Notes: generated by a model from the sequence alone, not told the origin. A stretch of DNA of 64,000 nt from Lacrimispora amygdalina (GCF_003432035.1 NZ_QOHO01000002.1:62001-126000), one strand, 5' to 3'; shown: positions 43,828-54,046, counted from the stretch's first letter. Program-made: numbers and translations.

Positions 43828-45615
43828 TTAACCCTTATTACCTGCTTCTGTTTTCATATATGCATCATAGCATTTCTGATAACGTTTGATATAGTCCTCT
43901 ACTCCCATATCCTTTAATTTGCTGATATAATTGCCCCACTCTTTGTCAATATCCAGATTTCCGGTGATGAACTGAACCGTAGCCTGGTTTACATATCCAC
44001 CGATTGTCAGTGTATATTCCGAAACAGCCTGACTGTCTTCCCCTTCGAATGCCAAGTTTGGAATCAGAGTGTTAATATCCGGCGAATATTTCTCATATTT
44101 TTCTGCTGCCTTCTGGAATACATACTCAACATCCAGATCTGGATTTTCAATCTTTAAGGCAGAACGGTAGGCAATGTCACTGGATCTTACCATAGCATCC
44201 GCAGTGTAGGCCTTATGTGCATAATTTTTGGGAAATCCGTTTCCAATCCAGTCAAAATCATCCGGAATTGTATGTGTTTCATATTTTGGTACACCATCAC
44301 CCAAAGAAGTTCCCTCAGTTGTCCAATCCCAGCCAAAGCCTTCCGGTCCATATGCCTGTACATTGGAAGCTTCTTCTGATGCCATGAAATCAAATAGTGC
44401 TGCTGCAATTACAGGGTATTTGCAATTTGCTGATATACTTCCGATTGAAGAGCCAAAATAAGTAGCAATACTTCTGGCCGCCAGTCTGACCCCATCTGGT
44501 CCTGCAACGGGTTCAAGGCAAGCCCAGTTCTGCCAGTCACCAGGTTTTTTAGCCCAGAAATTATCTCCGTCTGCATTCACACCGCCATCTGCATATAATC
44601 CAACCAGATGGTCAGCATTATTTAAAGCAGAATCAAACTGGGTATTATCCTGAGTAAAGGTCTGATTATCCAGTAAGCCTTCTTTATAAAGCTTATTCAT
44701 GTATTTAAGTGCATCTTTATACTGGTCTTTCATTACGTTATATTCAATTTTTCCATTATTAACCACAAATCCGGCTGCTACCGTAGGGTTCGTATTGCTT
44801 AACGGGTTGTTACACTGTACAAAGGAGTTAATCATCCAGACAGTAGGATCGGTTGCCCAGCCGCCAATATAACCGGTCATAGGTATTTCATCTGCTGCAC
44901 CGTTACCATTCGGATCCTGGGTTTTAATTTTTTTCATGTAATCATACAGTTCATCTGTGGTCTGAGGTACCTTACCATCATTGAGCTTATCTACCCAGGG
45001 CATATAGATCCACATTCTGTTCTGGAACATATTATGAAAGCTTTCATTCTCATCACCATATGTATAGATGTTTCCGTCGGTCATCGTAAGATCCGCTTTT
45101 CTGCCAGGGCTCTTTTCATTATTGGCATTCCAGTTCGGTGCATCTTTCAGATAGTCATTTAGGGGCAGGATCAGTCCCTGCTGTCCATAAGACTGTACTT
45201 CTGATTTCGTCCAGTTCGTAGCCAGGAAGATATCCGGAAGGCTGGCAGAATCTGTCATAACAAGATTTAATTTGGTTTTTGCATCATCACCATCTAAATC
45301 ATATACATAATTCAAGTGAATATTGGTTTTCTGCTCAATCCAGTCGGTTACATAATTATCCTGATACGTACCGCCGCCTGTAGCAGTCGCATATACAAAA
45401 ACAGTTAATTCCAGTTTTTGCTTCAGTGGAAAAGTCACATCTTTAACCGATTTGAATTGAAGCAGTTCTTCCGAAGCTTCTGATTTTGCATCATCTGTTT
45501 TGACAGCGGAAGTTTTCGTGCCTGAGTTCCTGCAACCACCCAACAGTGATACTGCCATAGCTGTTAAAGCAATTATTGATACCGTACGTTTGTTAAAAAA
45601 CCTTCTCATTTTCAA
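43828..45615 (-). CDS. ABC transporter substrate-binding lipoprotein (LplA/LipO type)
   Basis: The 595-residue protein starts at TTG 45615 (AGGAGG 6 nt upstream; an ATG two codons later is the alternative). It has a lipoprotein signal with L-L-G-G-C (Cys28) and a large type 1 solute-binding domain of the LipO/LplA kind. Such proteins bind complex oligosaccharides. The two downstream-acting permeases are encoded just upstream on the same strand. Together with the GH43, GH95 and GH36 enzymes it suggests uptake of a branched plant or host glycan fragment. Confidence 0.9.
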   Translation of the reverse strand: MKMRRFFNKRTVSIIALTAMAVSLLGGCRNSGTKTSAVKTDDAKSEASEELLQFKSVKDVTFPLKQKLELTVFVYATATGGGTYQDNYVTDWIEQKTNIHLNYVYDLDGDDAKTKLNLVMTDSASLPDIFLATNWTKSEVQSYGQQGLILPLNDYLKDAPNWNANNEKSPGRKADLTMTDGNIYTYGDENESFHNMFQNRMWIYMPWVDKLNDGKVPQTTDELYDYMKKIKTQDPNGNGAADEIPMTGYIGGWATDPTVWMINSFVQCNNPLSNTNPTVAAGFVVNNGKIEYNVMKDQYKDALKYMNKLYKEGLLDNQTFTQDNTQFDSALNNADHLVGLYADGGVNADGDNFWAKKPGDWQNWACLEPVAGPDGVRLAARSIATYFGSSIGSISANCKYPVIAAALFDFMASEEASNVQAYGPEGFGWDWTTEGTSLGDGVPKYETHTIPDDFDWIGNGFPKNYAHKAYTADAMVRSSDIAYRSALKIENPDLDVEYVFQKAAEKYEKYSPDINTLIPNLAFEGEDSQAVSEYTLTIGGYVNQATVQFITGNLDIDKEWGNYISKLKDMGVEDYIKRYQKCYDAYMKTEAGNKG

Positions 45616-45648
45616 TCTTTTCCTCCTAATTCTTTATATACTGCATAT

Positions 45649-46539
45649 TCAACCTTTAACAGAACCGATCATAACACCCTTTACAAAGTATTTCTGTACA
45701 AATGGATAGGCAATCATTAAGGGAAGACTGCTGATAATAATTGTCCCATACTTTAGCATCTCACTTAAATACCGGTTTTTTGCTGCCATCATCGGATCCA
45801 CATTGGCAGAAGAAAGATCCACCTGGGACATCAGAATGATTTTTCTAAGTACCAGCTGTAAGGGGTATTTATCTATAGAATTAATATAAATCATAGGGTT
45901 AAAATAAGAATTCCATAAGGAAACCGTTACCCAAAGACTAAGAACCGCTATGATTGGTTTAGACAAAGGTATAACTATCATTGAAAAGAATTTAAAATCA
46001 GAGCAGCCATCCATCTTTGAAGCTTCCAGTAATTCTTTCGGAATCGTCTGGTCAAAAAATGTTCTAGCAACGATAACATTATAGGCACTGACTGCACCGG
46101 GCAGAATGACCGCCCACATGGTATTGATCATCCTAAGGTTCTTAACCAACATAAAGGTGGGTATTAATCCACCGGAAAACATCATGGTAAACAAAAAAAG
46201 TCCTGTAAATATTTTTCTTCCCCTGAAATCCTCCCTGGATAAGGGATATGCTGCAAACAACGTCAGAATTATACTGATTAAAGCACCGCAGACCGTATAA
46301 GTAAGTGAATTTTTAAACCCGGTCCAGATTGATTTATATTTAAAAACTGTATCATAGCTGTCCAGGGTAAATCCTACCGGAAAGAGTTTAACCTTTCCAG
46401 TCGTCAGCGCATTACCGCTGCTGAACGAGCAGCTGATAATATAGACAATCGGATATAACACAACAAGTAACAGCAGGGCCAGCAATATGTAATTGATGAA
46501 ATAAACTACCTTATCCTGTGTAATTCTTCTGCTCTTCAT
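45649..46539 (-). CDS. Sugar ABC transporter permease (LplC/YtcP type)
   Basis: The 296-residue protein has six membrane segments and an EAA loop (L-L-E-A-S-K-M-D-G-C-S near residue 190). The C-terminus Q-K-Y-F-V-K-G-V-M-I-G-S-V-K-G is typical of the LplC/YtcP permeases. GGGGGAAA precedes the ATG. It lies 33 bp upstream of the binding-protein gene and 11 bp downstream of the partner permease. No ATPase is encoded in this locus. Confidence 0.92.
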   Translation of the reverse strand: MKSRRITQDKVVYFINYILLALLLLVVLYPIVYIISCSFSSGNALTTGKVKLFPVGFTLDSYDTVFKYKSIWTGFKNSLTYTVCGALISIILTLFAAYPLSREDFRGRKIFTGLFLFTMMFSGGLIPTFMLVKNLRMINTMWAVILPGAVSAYNVIVARTFFDQTIPKELLEASKMDGCSDFKFFSMIVIPLSKPIIAVLSLWVTVSLWNSYFNPMIYINSIDKYPLQLVLRKIILMSQVDLSSANVDPMMAAKNRYLSEMLKYGTIIISSLPLMIAYPFVQKYFVKGVMIGSVKG

Positions 46540-46550
46540 AATTTCCCCCT

Positions 46551-47489
46551 TTACATAAAACCATTTCCCGATACTTTATTGGCAATTTTATTTGCGGCAA
46601 GTATCAGAAATAATCCAACCAGAGACTGGAACAATCCAATCGCGGTAGAATACGGATAATCCGGAAAAGTGGAAACCAATGATACCTTATAAGAATAGGT
46701 AGTAATAATTTCGGAAGCAGCCAGGTTATTCTGGTTTTGCATGGCAAGAACTTTCTCATATCCCACATTTAGTAAACTTCCCATATTTAAAATCATCATA
46801 ATAACCACCGTAGGTATAATTGCCGGTATATCCACAAACCGTATTCTCTGTAAAAGAGTGGCTCCGTCGATAATGGCTGCTTCATGCTGCTCCATGTCAA
46901 CACCGGCCAGGGCAGCAATATAAATAATTGCACCGAAACCTACCCCCTGCCAAACACCGGTCCAAACATAAAGAGAAGGAAACAATCCGGCACTGCCCAG
47001 TACATTAATTCCGAAATGATTATAAAGTACACTTCCGATTACGCCGGTTCTGTTGTCCATGATTATATTTATGATTCCTACAAATACGATTGTAGATATA
47101 AAATACGGACAATATGTAATCAACTGGGCTGTTTTCTTAAATAGAATATTTTTAGTATAATTTAAGGAAAGTGCTAAAAATATGGAACAAGGTATGCTTA
47201 CCACCATGGAATAAATGGAAACCACCAGGGTATTGCGGAGACATTCTTTAAAATTATAGTTGTTAAAGAATCTTATAAAATTATTAAATCCATAATTATC
47301 AGCCCATGGACTATCCCATATTCCCAGGCTTACCTTATAATTCTTAAAAGCAAGTATAACACCGTACATGGGACCATAAGCAAAAATCAGTAATACACTT
47401 AAAGGCAGTGCTATCATAAAATATAATTGCCAGTGTGCAGAGAAATATTTCATAAAACTTCCTTTCTTTTGAATTTGCAATTCATTCAC
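46551..47489 (-). CDS. Sugar ABC transporter permease (LplB type)
   Basis: The protein of up to 312 residues has six membrane segments, with a G-P-M-Y-G-V-I-L-A-F-K-N-Y periplasmic-side motif near residue 45 that is typical of LplB, and an EAA-like loop (H-E-A-A-I-I-D-G-A-T). The start is uncertain: GTG 47489 abuts the GGAAGGGG; TTG 47480 has good spacing from it, and ATG 47453 has AAAGGAAG 6 nt upstream. It pairs with the LplC-type permease and is the first gene of the operon. It lies 125 bp downstream of the membrane AraC regulator. Confidence 0.9.
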   Translation of the reverse strand: MNELQIQKKGSFMKYFSAHWQLYFMIALPLSVLLIFAYGPMYGVILAFKNYKVSLGIWDSPWADNYGFNNFIRFFNNYNFKECLRNTLVVSIYSMVVSIPCSIFLALSLNYTKNILFKKTAQLITYCPYFISTIVFVGIINIIMDNRTGVIGSVLYNHFGINVLGSAGLFPSLYVWTGVWQGVGFGAIIYIAALAGVDMEQHEAAIIDGATLLQRIRFVDIPAIIPTVVIMMILNMGSLLNVGYEKVLAMQNQNNLAASEIITTYSYKVSLVSTFPDYPYSTAIGLFQSLVGLFLILAANKIANKVSGNGFM

Positions 47490-47614
47490 CCCTTCCTTTT
47501 CTTTTTTTCATCATTGCACACTGACGGTTAAAAATATATATACAATACTTTTTCTCCACTATTCATATTTTAAGAACCCGCTGTTTTCAAGGCTTCTGCG
47601 GCCTCATATCCCTT

Positions 47615-49957
47615 TTATTTTTTTCTGTATCCGGAAGCACTGGTTCCCATTACCCTTTTAAAAGCCCGGCAGAAAGAATTAGCCGAACCATAACCTACAT
47701 TGTCGGAGATTTCACCGATGGACAAATTCGTCTTTTCTAAAAGTTCCTTTGCCTTTTCAATTCTTATCCCCTCCATGTAGGTAGAAAAATTAATTCCCAG
47801 GGACTGCTTAAATATACTGGATAAATAGGGTTCACTGATACCGAATATATCAGCCACACCGGTAAGTGACAGATTTTTGTCACCATAATTAATATCAATA
47901 TAGGAAGCAATGGAAGCTGTAATCGCGGAAGTATCCTTAAGCTTCTTTTTGTCACCGACACCTTTACATACCGTCCGGTACAGGTTAAGGGTGAGGGTGA
48001 ACTGATTAAGAAGCGTTGCATTACTATTCTCTTCTAATTTATTATAATAAGTACGGTATTCCGACTCGTCTGCGCCTATCCGGCGGATTATGCGGAATAA
48101 TGCTGTCTGCAATTCATTCAAAAGCATATGCTGGAGGTAAACCGGAAGGCTGTTCTCAATAAAATACTTCTTAATGATTTCCTCAAGCGCATCATGGAGT
48201 CCCTCACTATCCCCAGCCATTACATAATGCATAAGCTTCAGCGAAAAATCCTGGGGAGGATAGGAAGGAATATTCACAAAATTGTTTTTATACCAGATAA
48301 CGGTATTATCAATCTGCCCATTCTCATTCTGGAACATATACACTGCATTATTATAGGAATCCTTAAGTTCTGTCAGACTCTCTACTTCATTCCCGCCATA
48401 TACAAAGAACTGCTCCGATACATTGGAGGGCATGGCTTCCTTGATTATCCTGATCTTTTGTTCTGCCTCTTCTTTAAAATACTCTCTGCGTTTCTTATCT
48501 ATGCTCATCAAAAGTACTACCTGATCTCCGTCAAGACTGGTATAAAGGCTGTCTGGAAGTATCTCTTTCAATACTTCAATTAATGAAAGGATACAGGAGT
48601 TAATCAGTTTCAGATCATCTTCCACAATCTTATCTATATCCGCATTAAAACGGAAAATAAGTATGCCAAAAACCCTGTCTCTGTGAAGCAGTCCAATATT
48701 GCGGGCGATTATGGAAGCATCCTCTTGCGTAGTGAAATTGCCGTATAACAACCGGTTTAAAAAAGCATTACGCAAAAACGGTTTCTGGCTTTCAATTACA
48801 CTTACCATGTCTGTATTGGTATTCACCAGATGTTTAAAAGTCTCTTTTAAACTTAAAAATACTGCCTGATGCCCTTTAAACCGTTCCGTGCTTTGGGAAA
48901 CTTCTTTCATAATATCATTTATGGGAGTGGCACTTTTCTTGGACATATAATAGCTTAACAGGATTCCCACCGTAACCGCAGCAAAAACAAAAACAGCAAG
49001 CATGAATATGCTGTACATGCTCCTGCTGTTGACTGCCACCATCGGCTGCAGCATATAATATTCCAGTCCGGATTTATCTGAAGCATACCGGATTACCAGA
49101 TATTTTTCTTTATCAAGTATTACTGTCTGATTTTCAGGATTCATAATTTGGGTCATGACTGTATCAACCGCTCTGCTCACATCCCCCGGGGTTGCCTTTT
49201 TTGCCTCACCCTGGGCTTTATAGTACAGCAGCCTGCCATGAAAATCTTTTATAAACTGGATACCATTATCAGCCCGTGCAGGCATTAAGGTTTCTAACAC
49301 CGTATCTTTAAACAGGATCTGTATCCTGCTTTTACCGTTATAATCCCCATAGATCATAGGCCTTGTATAGGCAATCATATTTAAGGACGTCTTAGTTTTG
49401 TATTTATAAGCTTCCATCGGACTTAATCCGTAAATCACTTGATCCTCTTTCATATACCGGTACCAGTCATCGTAACTTTCATACTTTTCCTCATGCAGGT
49501 AGAGATCATAAAAATCCTTGTATGTATAGGCAATCTGCTTATTTATTACTGTTTCACTTTTATCAAAAAATATGAAATAGTCAAATATGGACTGATTAAT
49601 GGCATATAGATCCGGAAGCATGGTGTGCAGTTCATAAACCTTATAGGAATTCGGACCATCAAAAGCAGCAGAAATTCTCTTAAAGGAATTAACACCTGTA
49701 TTAGAAGCAAGACTGTCTCCCAGATAAGAGACTTCATCAAGCATAGTATCCACTAAAACTGCAGCATGTTTTAACTCTGTTTTCCTCGCCTGTATATCGT
49801 CATTGCCGATTACGGAAATCATTTTTATATAATAGCCGCTGCAGATCAATAAAGGTATAAATAATACAATAAAATACGTAACCATAAATTGATACAAAAT
49901 GGTATGGGCCCTGGATTTTCTGAATAATTTAAAAGTTCTTTTTCCATTTTGTTTCAT
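47615..49957 (-). CDS. Membrane-bound AraC-type regulator (YesS-like)
   Basis: I start it at ATG 49957 (AAGGAGAA, 6 nt upstream); a longer frame from 50026 has no site. The 780-residue protein has a membrane segment near residues 20-42, an extracellular Cache-like sensor region of about 240 residues, a second membrane segment near 303-325, a long cytoplasmic linker, and a C-terminal pair of AraC helix-turn-helix motifs (G-Y-G-S-A-N-S-F-C-R-A-F-K). It should sense an outside sugar directly and control the adjacent Lpl-type importer and GH43/GH95/GH36 genes. This class resembles B. subtilis YesS. Confidence 0.9.
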   Translation of the reverse strand: MKQNGKRTFKLFRKSRAHTILYQFMVTYFIVLFIPLLICSGYYIKMISVIGNDDIQARKTELKHAAVLVDTMLDEVSYLGDSLASNTGVNSFKRISAAFDGPNSYKVYELHTMLPDLYAINQSIFDYFIFFDKSETVINKQIAYTYKDFYDLYLHEEKYESYDDWYRYMKEDQVIYGLSPMEAYKYKTKTSLNMIAYTRPMIYGDYNGKSRIQILFKDTVLETLMPARADNGIQFIKDFHGRLLYYKAQGEAKKATPGDVSRAVDTVMTQIMNPENQTVILDKEKYLVIRYASDKSGLEYYMLQPMVAVNSRSMYSIFMLAVFVFAAVTVGILLSYYMSKKSATPINDIMKEVSQSTERFKGHQAVFLSLKETFKHLVNTNTDMVSVIESQKPFLRNAFLNRLLYGNFTTQEDASIIARNIGLLHRDRVFGILIFRFNADIDKIVEDDLKLINSCILSLIEVLKEILPDSLYTSLDGDQVVLLMSIDKKRREYFKEEAEQKIRIIKEAMPSNVSEQFFVYGGNEVESLTELKDSYNNAVYMFQNENGQIDNTVIWYKNNFVNIPSYPPQDFSLKLMHYVMAGDSEGLHDALEEIIKKYFIENSLPVYLQHMLLNELQTALFRIIRRIGADESEYRTYYNKLEENSNATLLNQFTLTLNLYRTVCKGVGDKKKLKDTSAITASIASYIDINYGDKNLSLTGVADIFGISEPYLSSIFKQSLGINFSTYMEGIRIEKAKELLEKTNLSIGEISDNVGYGSANSFCRAFKRVMGTSASGYRKK

Positions 49958-50355
49958 AACAGTTCTCCTTATGGGAAATATTATTTTTATGTTTATGCAA
50001 ATAAAAATGAAAAAGGGGTGCTGCAAATAAAGAAAAGGAAATGGATTTCATGACTGTTTCGTAACGCTTATTTAATAGTCAGCCACTTATCATCTTATTT
50101 CCTGTTACTATAATGCAACAACCCTGTTTATTGTTTTATATTGATAGTGTCAAAACTTTTGTCACAGCATGGTAATAACATCCCCGAGCAGATTTCCATC
50201 CGTTTATTCACTATTATTACATAAAATCATACAAACGTGTATATTCAATACTTATTTTATTATATACAATTCTTAAGAATTCTCAATTAAAAGTTATTTT
50301 TATCCCGTTAGCTGCATAGCACGCGTCTTCGGTTACAGATCCTGTCTTCTGTTTT
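49958..50355. other. 398-bp intergenic region with a 14-bp palindrome
   Basis: AT-rich DNA between the membrane AraC gene and the HD gene. It holds a perfect 14-bp palindrome AATTCTTAAGAATT (50268-50281) and a TTGACA without a good -10 on the minus strand. It presumably includes the promoter for the AraC gene. No ORF, RNA gene or clear terminator is visible. Confidence 0.5.
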
Positions 50356-50844
50356 TTACAAATACATGGTATCAAACATCCGGATTCCTGTTTCTGTTGC
50401 AAATATTTTCTTCCTGACACGTTCAGCTGCCTCCCGGGTCATCCCATCCTCCCATGCATTAACAAGGAAATCAGCCTCCACGAGAATCTGATAATCCGCC
50501 CCTTCTATGTTTTTATATGTATGATGGTGACCTACCAGCCAGCAGATCCGGTCAATCTCTTCCGGAGAATAATCAAAAGACATAAGAAGGCTTCTTGCGA
50601 TGGGAGGTCCCTCCAGTTCCTGGTAATTGCCTGCGCTGCTGTGATATTTTTCTTCGCTTGCCTTAATGCCGATATCATGAACCACACAGGCTGTTTCCAG
50701 AATCCGCTGTTTCTTTGCATCAAGTCCCTCTTCTTCTCCTATCAGCTTTCCAAACTGGTATACTTTGATAAAATGCTGAATCCTCTTTGGGTCACCTTTG
50801 TAATAATCCATCATCTTTGCAATCACACTGTTTATGGTATTCAT
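50356..50844 (-). CDS. HD domain phosphohydrolase
   Basis: The 162-residue protein has the HD-domain metal sites in order: H (I-Q-H-F-I-K-V near residue 23), H-D (V-V-H-D-I-G near 54), and H-H (G-H-H-H-T near 106), then D in V-E-A-D-F-L-V-N near 122. HD enzymes cleave phosphate bonds in nucleotides. AAGGAGG precedes the ATG by 12 nt, slightly long. It follows the sucrose phosphorylase by 85 bp; whether it takes part in sugar use is unclear. Confidence 0.88.
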   Translation of the reverse strand: MNTINSVIAKMMDYYKGDPKRIQHFIKVYQFGKLIGEEEGLDAKKQRILETACVVHDIGIKASEEKYHSSAGNYQELEGPPIARSLLMSFDYSPEEIDRICWLVGHHHTYKNIEGADYQILVEADFLVNAWEDGMTREAAERVRKKIFATETGIRMFDTMYL

Positions 50845-50928
50845 CCGTTAAGAGACCTCCTTGCTTATTCTTCAATTATCTTACTGAAGCGGAGGGCATT
50901 TGTCAACGCATAGAACCTGCGGCATCCC

Positions 50929-52347
50929 TTAATTATGGCTGATGTCGAATTCAAAGCTTTTTAAATCAGCCGTTAGAGCAGCATAAAAGGTACCCCAGGT
51001 ACGGATTATGGTCAGCTGGTGATCCTTTTTAAGCTTCACCTCCATATTCCCATCTAATGCAAACGCCGGGTGGGTGTTTCTGAAACGCATTAACTCAAAA
51101 AGACGTTTCACAACAGGCCGGTTCATCTCCCCGGCGATTTCTTCCAGACTGTAGCCGTGGCGGTTAATATCCCTGCCGTTTTTTGTCTTCTCCATCAGCT
51201 CAATATCGTTTGATCCGGCAAGCAGACCCACATAATACACCTGGGGTATTCCGGGAGCAAAAAACTGAATGGCTCTTGCCAGGAGATATGCATCATCCCT
51301 GTCACCCAGCGCAGAATAATAGGTCGTGTTTACCTGATAAATATCCAGATTGTTGTAAGCCGCTGTATTGTATATCTTTTTCACATTGGCTCCCTTGGTA
51401 AACATCTTTTCTTTCGTCTCCTCAATCGCCTCATCAGGCATTAAGTCTCTTGCATCCACAATTCCGATTCCGTCATGGGTATCCAGCGTGGTAAACTGCT
51501 TTTTCGGAGACATCTCAAGCCACCGTTTCAAATACGTCCCGTTTCCTGTATAAAGCGCATTTAAAACAAGCACTGGAAGCGCAAAATCATAAATCCAGAA
51601 TCCCTGTTTTGCAATTTTCATCTGAATGGTATAGTGCTCATGTATCTCAGGCAGGATATCCACACCTTTTGAGGACACAATATCCTGAATATCATGGAGC
51701 AGTTCCCAGATATCCGGTTCCACAAAAAAACAGTTGGTGTTTTTCTTTTTCACAGCATAGGCAAATGCATCCAGACGAATGATGGAAGCTCCATTCTCGC
51801 ACATGCCGGATAAAGATTTCCGGATGAATTCCTTTGTTGTCTTAGTTCTTACATCCAAATCAATCTGTTCCTCACAAAAGGTGCACCATACCTTCTCCAC
51901 ATCCCCATTTTTAAATTGAACCTCGGTATAGGGGGCGCGGGGCTTTCGTTTATAAATTAAGTCCACCTCTTCTTCGGTCGGTTCTCCCTGATCCCAGAAG
52001 TCTTTATAGCGGATAAACATATCCCTGTAAGCGGAAAGTTCCTTCTTTTCCTCAAAATCCTTAAAATAAACAGAACTTCTGGAAATATGATTGACCATAA
52101 AATCGAACATCAGGTAATAGTCCCTGCTGATCTTTTTTATATCTTCAAAAGTTCCGAATTCTGCAGCTGCCTGATCATAGCAAAGAGGAGCAAAGCCTCT
52201 GTCTGCAGAAGAAGGGAAAAAAGGAAGAATGTGAACACCGCCCACTTCATTCTTCAGATATGTGTGCAGCACTGTATCCAGTTCCTTTAAATTCTTACCC
52301 AGACTGTCCGCATAAGTAATTAACATTATTTTATTATTCAGTTCCAT
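50929..52347 (-). CDS. Sucrose phosphorylase (GH13_18)
   Basis: The 472-residue protein closely resembles Leuconostoc sucrose phosphorylase by eye: F-D-F-M-V-N-H-I-S, nucleophile Asp193 (R-L-D-A-F-A-Y), acid/base Glu234 (L-P-E-I-H-E-H-Y), Asp292 (T-H-D-G-I-G), and the fructose-contacting N-L-D-I-Y-Q-V-N (333-340). It converts sucrose and phosphate to fructose and glucose 1-phosphate in the cytoplasm. Its ATG directly follows the GH32 stop (TGAATG), so the two are co-translated. The operon also holds a CUT1 importer and a LacI regulator. This is the paralogue with the intact acceptor loop; the one at 4.9-6.3 kb has changed it. Confidence 0.93.
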   Translation of the reverse strand: MELNNKIMLITYADSLGKNLKELDTVLHTYLKNEVGGVHILPFFPSSADRGFAPLCYDQAAAEFGTFEDIKKISRDYYLMFDFMVNHISRSSVYFKDFEEKKELSAYRDMFIRYKDFWDQGEPTEEEVDLIYKRKPRAPYTEVQFKNGDVEKVWCTFCEEQIDLDVRTKTTKEFIRKSLSGMCENGASIIRLDAFAYAVKKKNTNCFFVEPDIWELLHDIQDIVSSKGVDILPEIHEHYTIQMKIAKQGFWIYDFALPVLVLNALYTGNGTYLKRWLEMSPKKQFTTLDTHDGIGIVDARDLMPDEAIEETKEKMFTKGANVKKIYNTAAYNNLDIYQVNTTYYSALGDRDDAYLLARAIQFFAPGIPQVYYVGLLAGSNDIELMEKTKNGRDINRHGYSLEEIAGEMNRPVVKRLFELMRFRNTHPAFALDGNMEVKLKKDHQLTIIRTWGTFYAALTADLKSFEFDISHN

Positions 52348-54012
52348 TCATCCAACTCCTATCTCTTCGCTTATCCTGATTCCCTTTAACACATGCAGCC
52401 GAATGCTTCCCCTGATCCCGCAATACGCCATCTCTGCAGAGCCCGAGACGCCATCGCTTTCATTTTCTGTAACAGTGTATGTCAGGCCTTTGCAAACAAA
52501 CAATTCAAACACATCCGTATCCGCATAAAGCCTGAAATGATATTCTTTTTCTTCCGGCAGCAAAATCCTGTGGGATCCCACTGTTATTTCACGGCTGCAA
52601 AGATCAATGAAAAACAGAGTTTCAAATACAGACAGCTTGATATATGACTCTCCTGTATCACCTGGCTCTCTGGCGTCTCTGATAACCATTTCCATCTCAA
52701 GCGCCTGCCCCTCACCGGAATAAAGGCTGACGGAACATGGACCAGAAGCCTGGTCTTCTCCAGTTTCAAGAACTGTTTCAAACGTCTCTCTCCTGAGTTT
52801 TTCCATTTCCTTTGCAGGGTTGATACAGATCCGGTACCCTTCAGAAGTTGAAATAAGTCCAAGTTCTCCAGGAAGTGATAACATACCGGCATAATTCCTG
52901 TCTTTTTTTATACTGGTAATCCAGTTAAGCTGTAAAATGCGGTCTCCTGTCTCCTGAAATGATTGCGCCGCGTATGGCCTCACAAAATTTCGGTCAACCT
53001 TATTTGTGCCGTCTATCACTATGTCATAAAGCTGATATCTGGCGAACCCTTTTCCTTCTTTATTCTTCTGAGTAAAAAAACTCTGCCCGTCAAATTCTCC
53101 GAGACAATAATACCCGTCTGCAGACCATAGAACCCATTTTTTTACACCATCTTCCTCACAGACAAGCGGAAAGAAATCCGGACACTCCCACATTCCAGGT
53201 ACCGTGATTTCCTGTATTTTCTCCCACTCATTCAAATCTTTGGAACGGAAGAAATAAAAGGTATCATCAGAAATGTAAAGTACCATGATATAGGAGCTGC
53301 TTTCTTTGTGATAAAACACCTTAGGATCTCTGTTTTCCTCTATGATATGAGGCAGAACAAAATCCGCCCGCCTTTTTAGAGTCTTACCATGATCCGTACT
53401 CACTGCCATCTTCTGGGTGAAACAGTGATCCTTTGACCAGTGGCTGCGCCCGCCCGCAGAAGTATAAAAATAAGCAATGGCATCATCCCCAAGCCCCAGG
53501 CAATTGTTGTGATCCAGAATAGCTGTTCCGGAAAAAACCGGTCCTTCCTCATCCGGAAACAATACGTCCTCAGTCTGTGTATAAGACAGGAAATCAGGAG
53601 TACTGGTATGTGCCCAATGCATGTTCTCCCATCTCACCCCATAGGGATTATGCTGGTGATAAATGTGATATACCCCATTGTGATAAATCAGCCCATTTGG
53701 GTCATTCAGCCACCCAAACTCCGGAGCATAATGAATAAGAGGCCTGCTTTTCCCCGGATTACAAGGTTTTTCATCCCTTACCGCAACATAATCAAACCAT
53801 CGTTCTTTGTAATCGCCTTCTAAGGTCATACCGGCCCCCTGATAAGCCGCTGCATCAAACCATGCATAAAAACACGGCTCTTCCTCTCCTGTTTCAATGC
53901 ACATTTCCTGAATCTTTTCACCCTTAAAATAAAAAGATACTATGGAATCTTTTGCTCCCGGATTGATGGGAATCCATAAATATCTTCCGGTAATGCTGAT
54001 AGTCTTTTTCAA
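52348..54012 (-). CDS. GH32 family fructan/sucrose hydrolase
   Basis: The 554-residue protein starts at TTG 54012 (GAGAGGG about 7 nt upstream). After an N-terminal beta-rich domain of about 90 residues it has the GH32 five-bladed propeller: W-L-N-D-P-N-G with nucleophile Asp104, F-S-G-T, R-D-P-K (about 218-221) and W-E-C-P-D-F-F with the acid/base Glu; then a C-terminal beta-sandwich. No signal peptide, so it acts on imported sucrose or fructo-oligosaccharides in the cytoplasm. The N-terminal extension resembles that of some levanases and inulinases. A partial terminator precedes it within the operon. Confidence 0.93.
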   Translation of the reverse strand: MKKTISITGRYLWIPINPGAKDSIVSFYFKGEKIQEMCIETGEEEPCFYAWFDAAAYQGAGMTLEGDYKERWFDYVAVRDEKPCNPGKSRPLIHYAPEFGWLNDPNGLIYHNGVYHIYHQHNPYGVRWENMHWAHTSTPDFLSYTQTEDVLFPDEEGPVFSGTAILDHNNCLGLGDDAIAYFYTSAGGRSHWSKDHCFTQKMAVSTDHGKTLKRRADFVLPHIIEENRDPKVFYHKESSSYIMVLYISDDTFYFFRSKDLNEWEKIQEITVPGMWECPDFFPLVCEEDGVKKWVLWSADGYYCLGEFDGQSFFTQKNKEGKGFARYQLYDIVIDGTNKVDRNFVRPYAAQSFQETGDRILQLNWITSIKKDRNYAGMLSLPGELGLISTSEGYRICINPAKEMEKLRRETFETVLETGEDQASGPCSVSLYSGEGQALEMEMVIRDAREPGDTGESYIKLSVFETLFFIDLCSREITVGSHRILLPEEKEYHFRLYADTDVFELFVCKGLTYTVTENESDGVSGSAEMAYCGIRGSIRLHVLKGIRISEEIGVG

Positions 54013-54046
54013 CCTGCGGCCCTCTCTTTTTGTCTTTTCCTCTGTT

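Noticed and set aside
49958-50355. A riboswitch or small RNA in the 398-bp gap
   Set aside because: Only a 14-bp palindrome is seen, with no conserved aptamer or terminator pattern.
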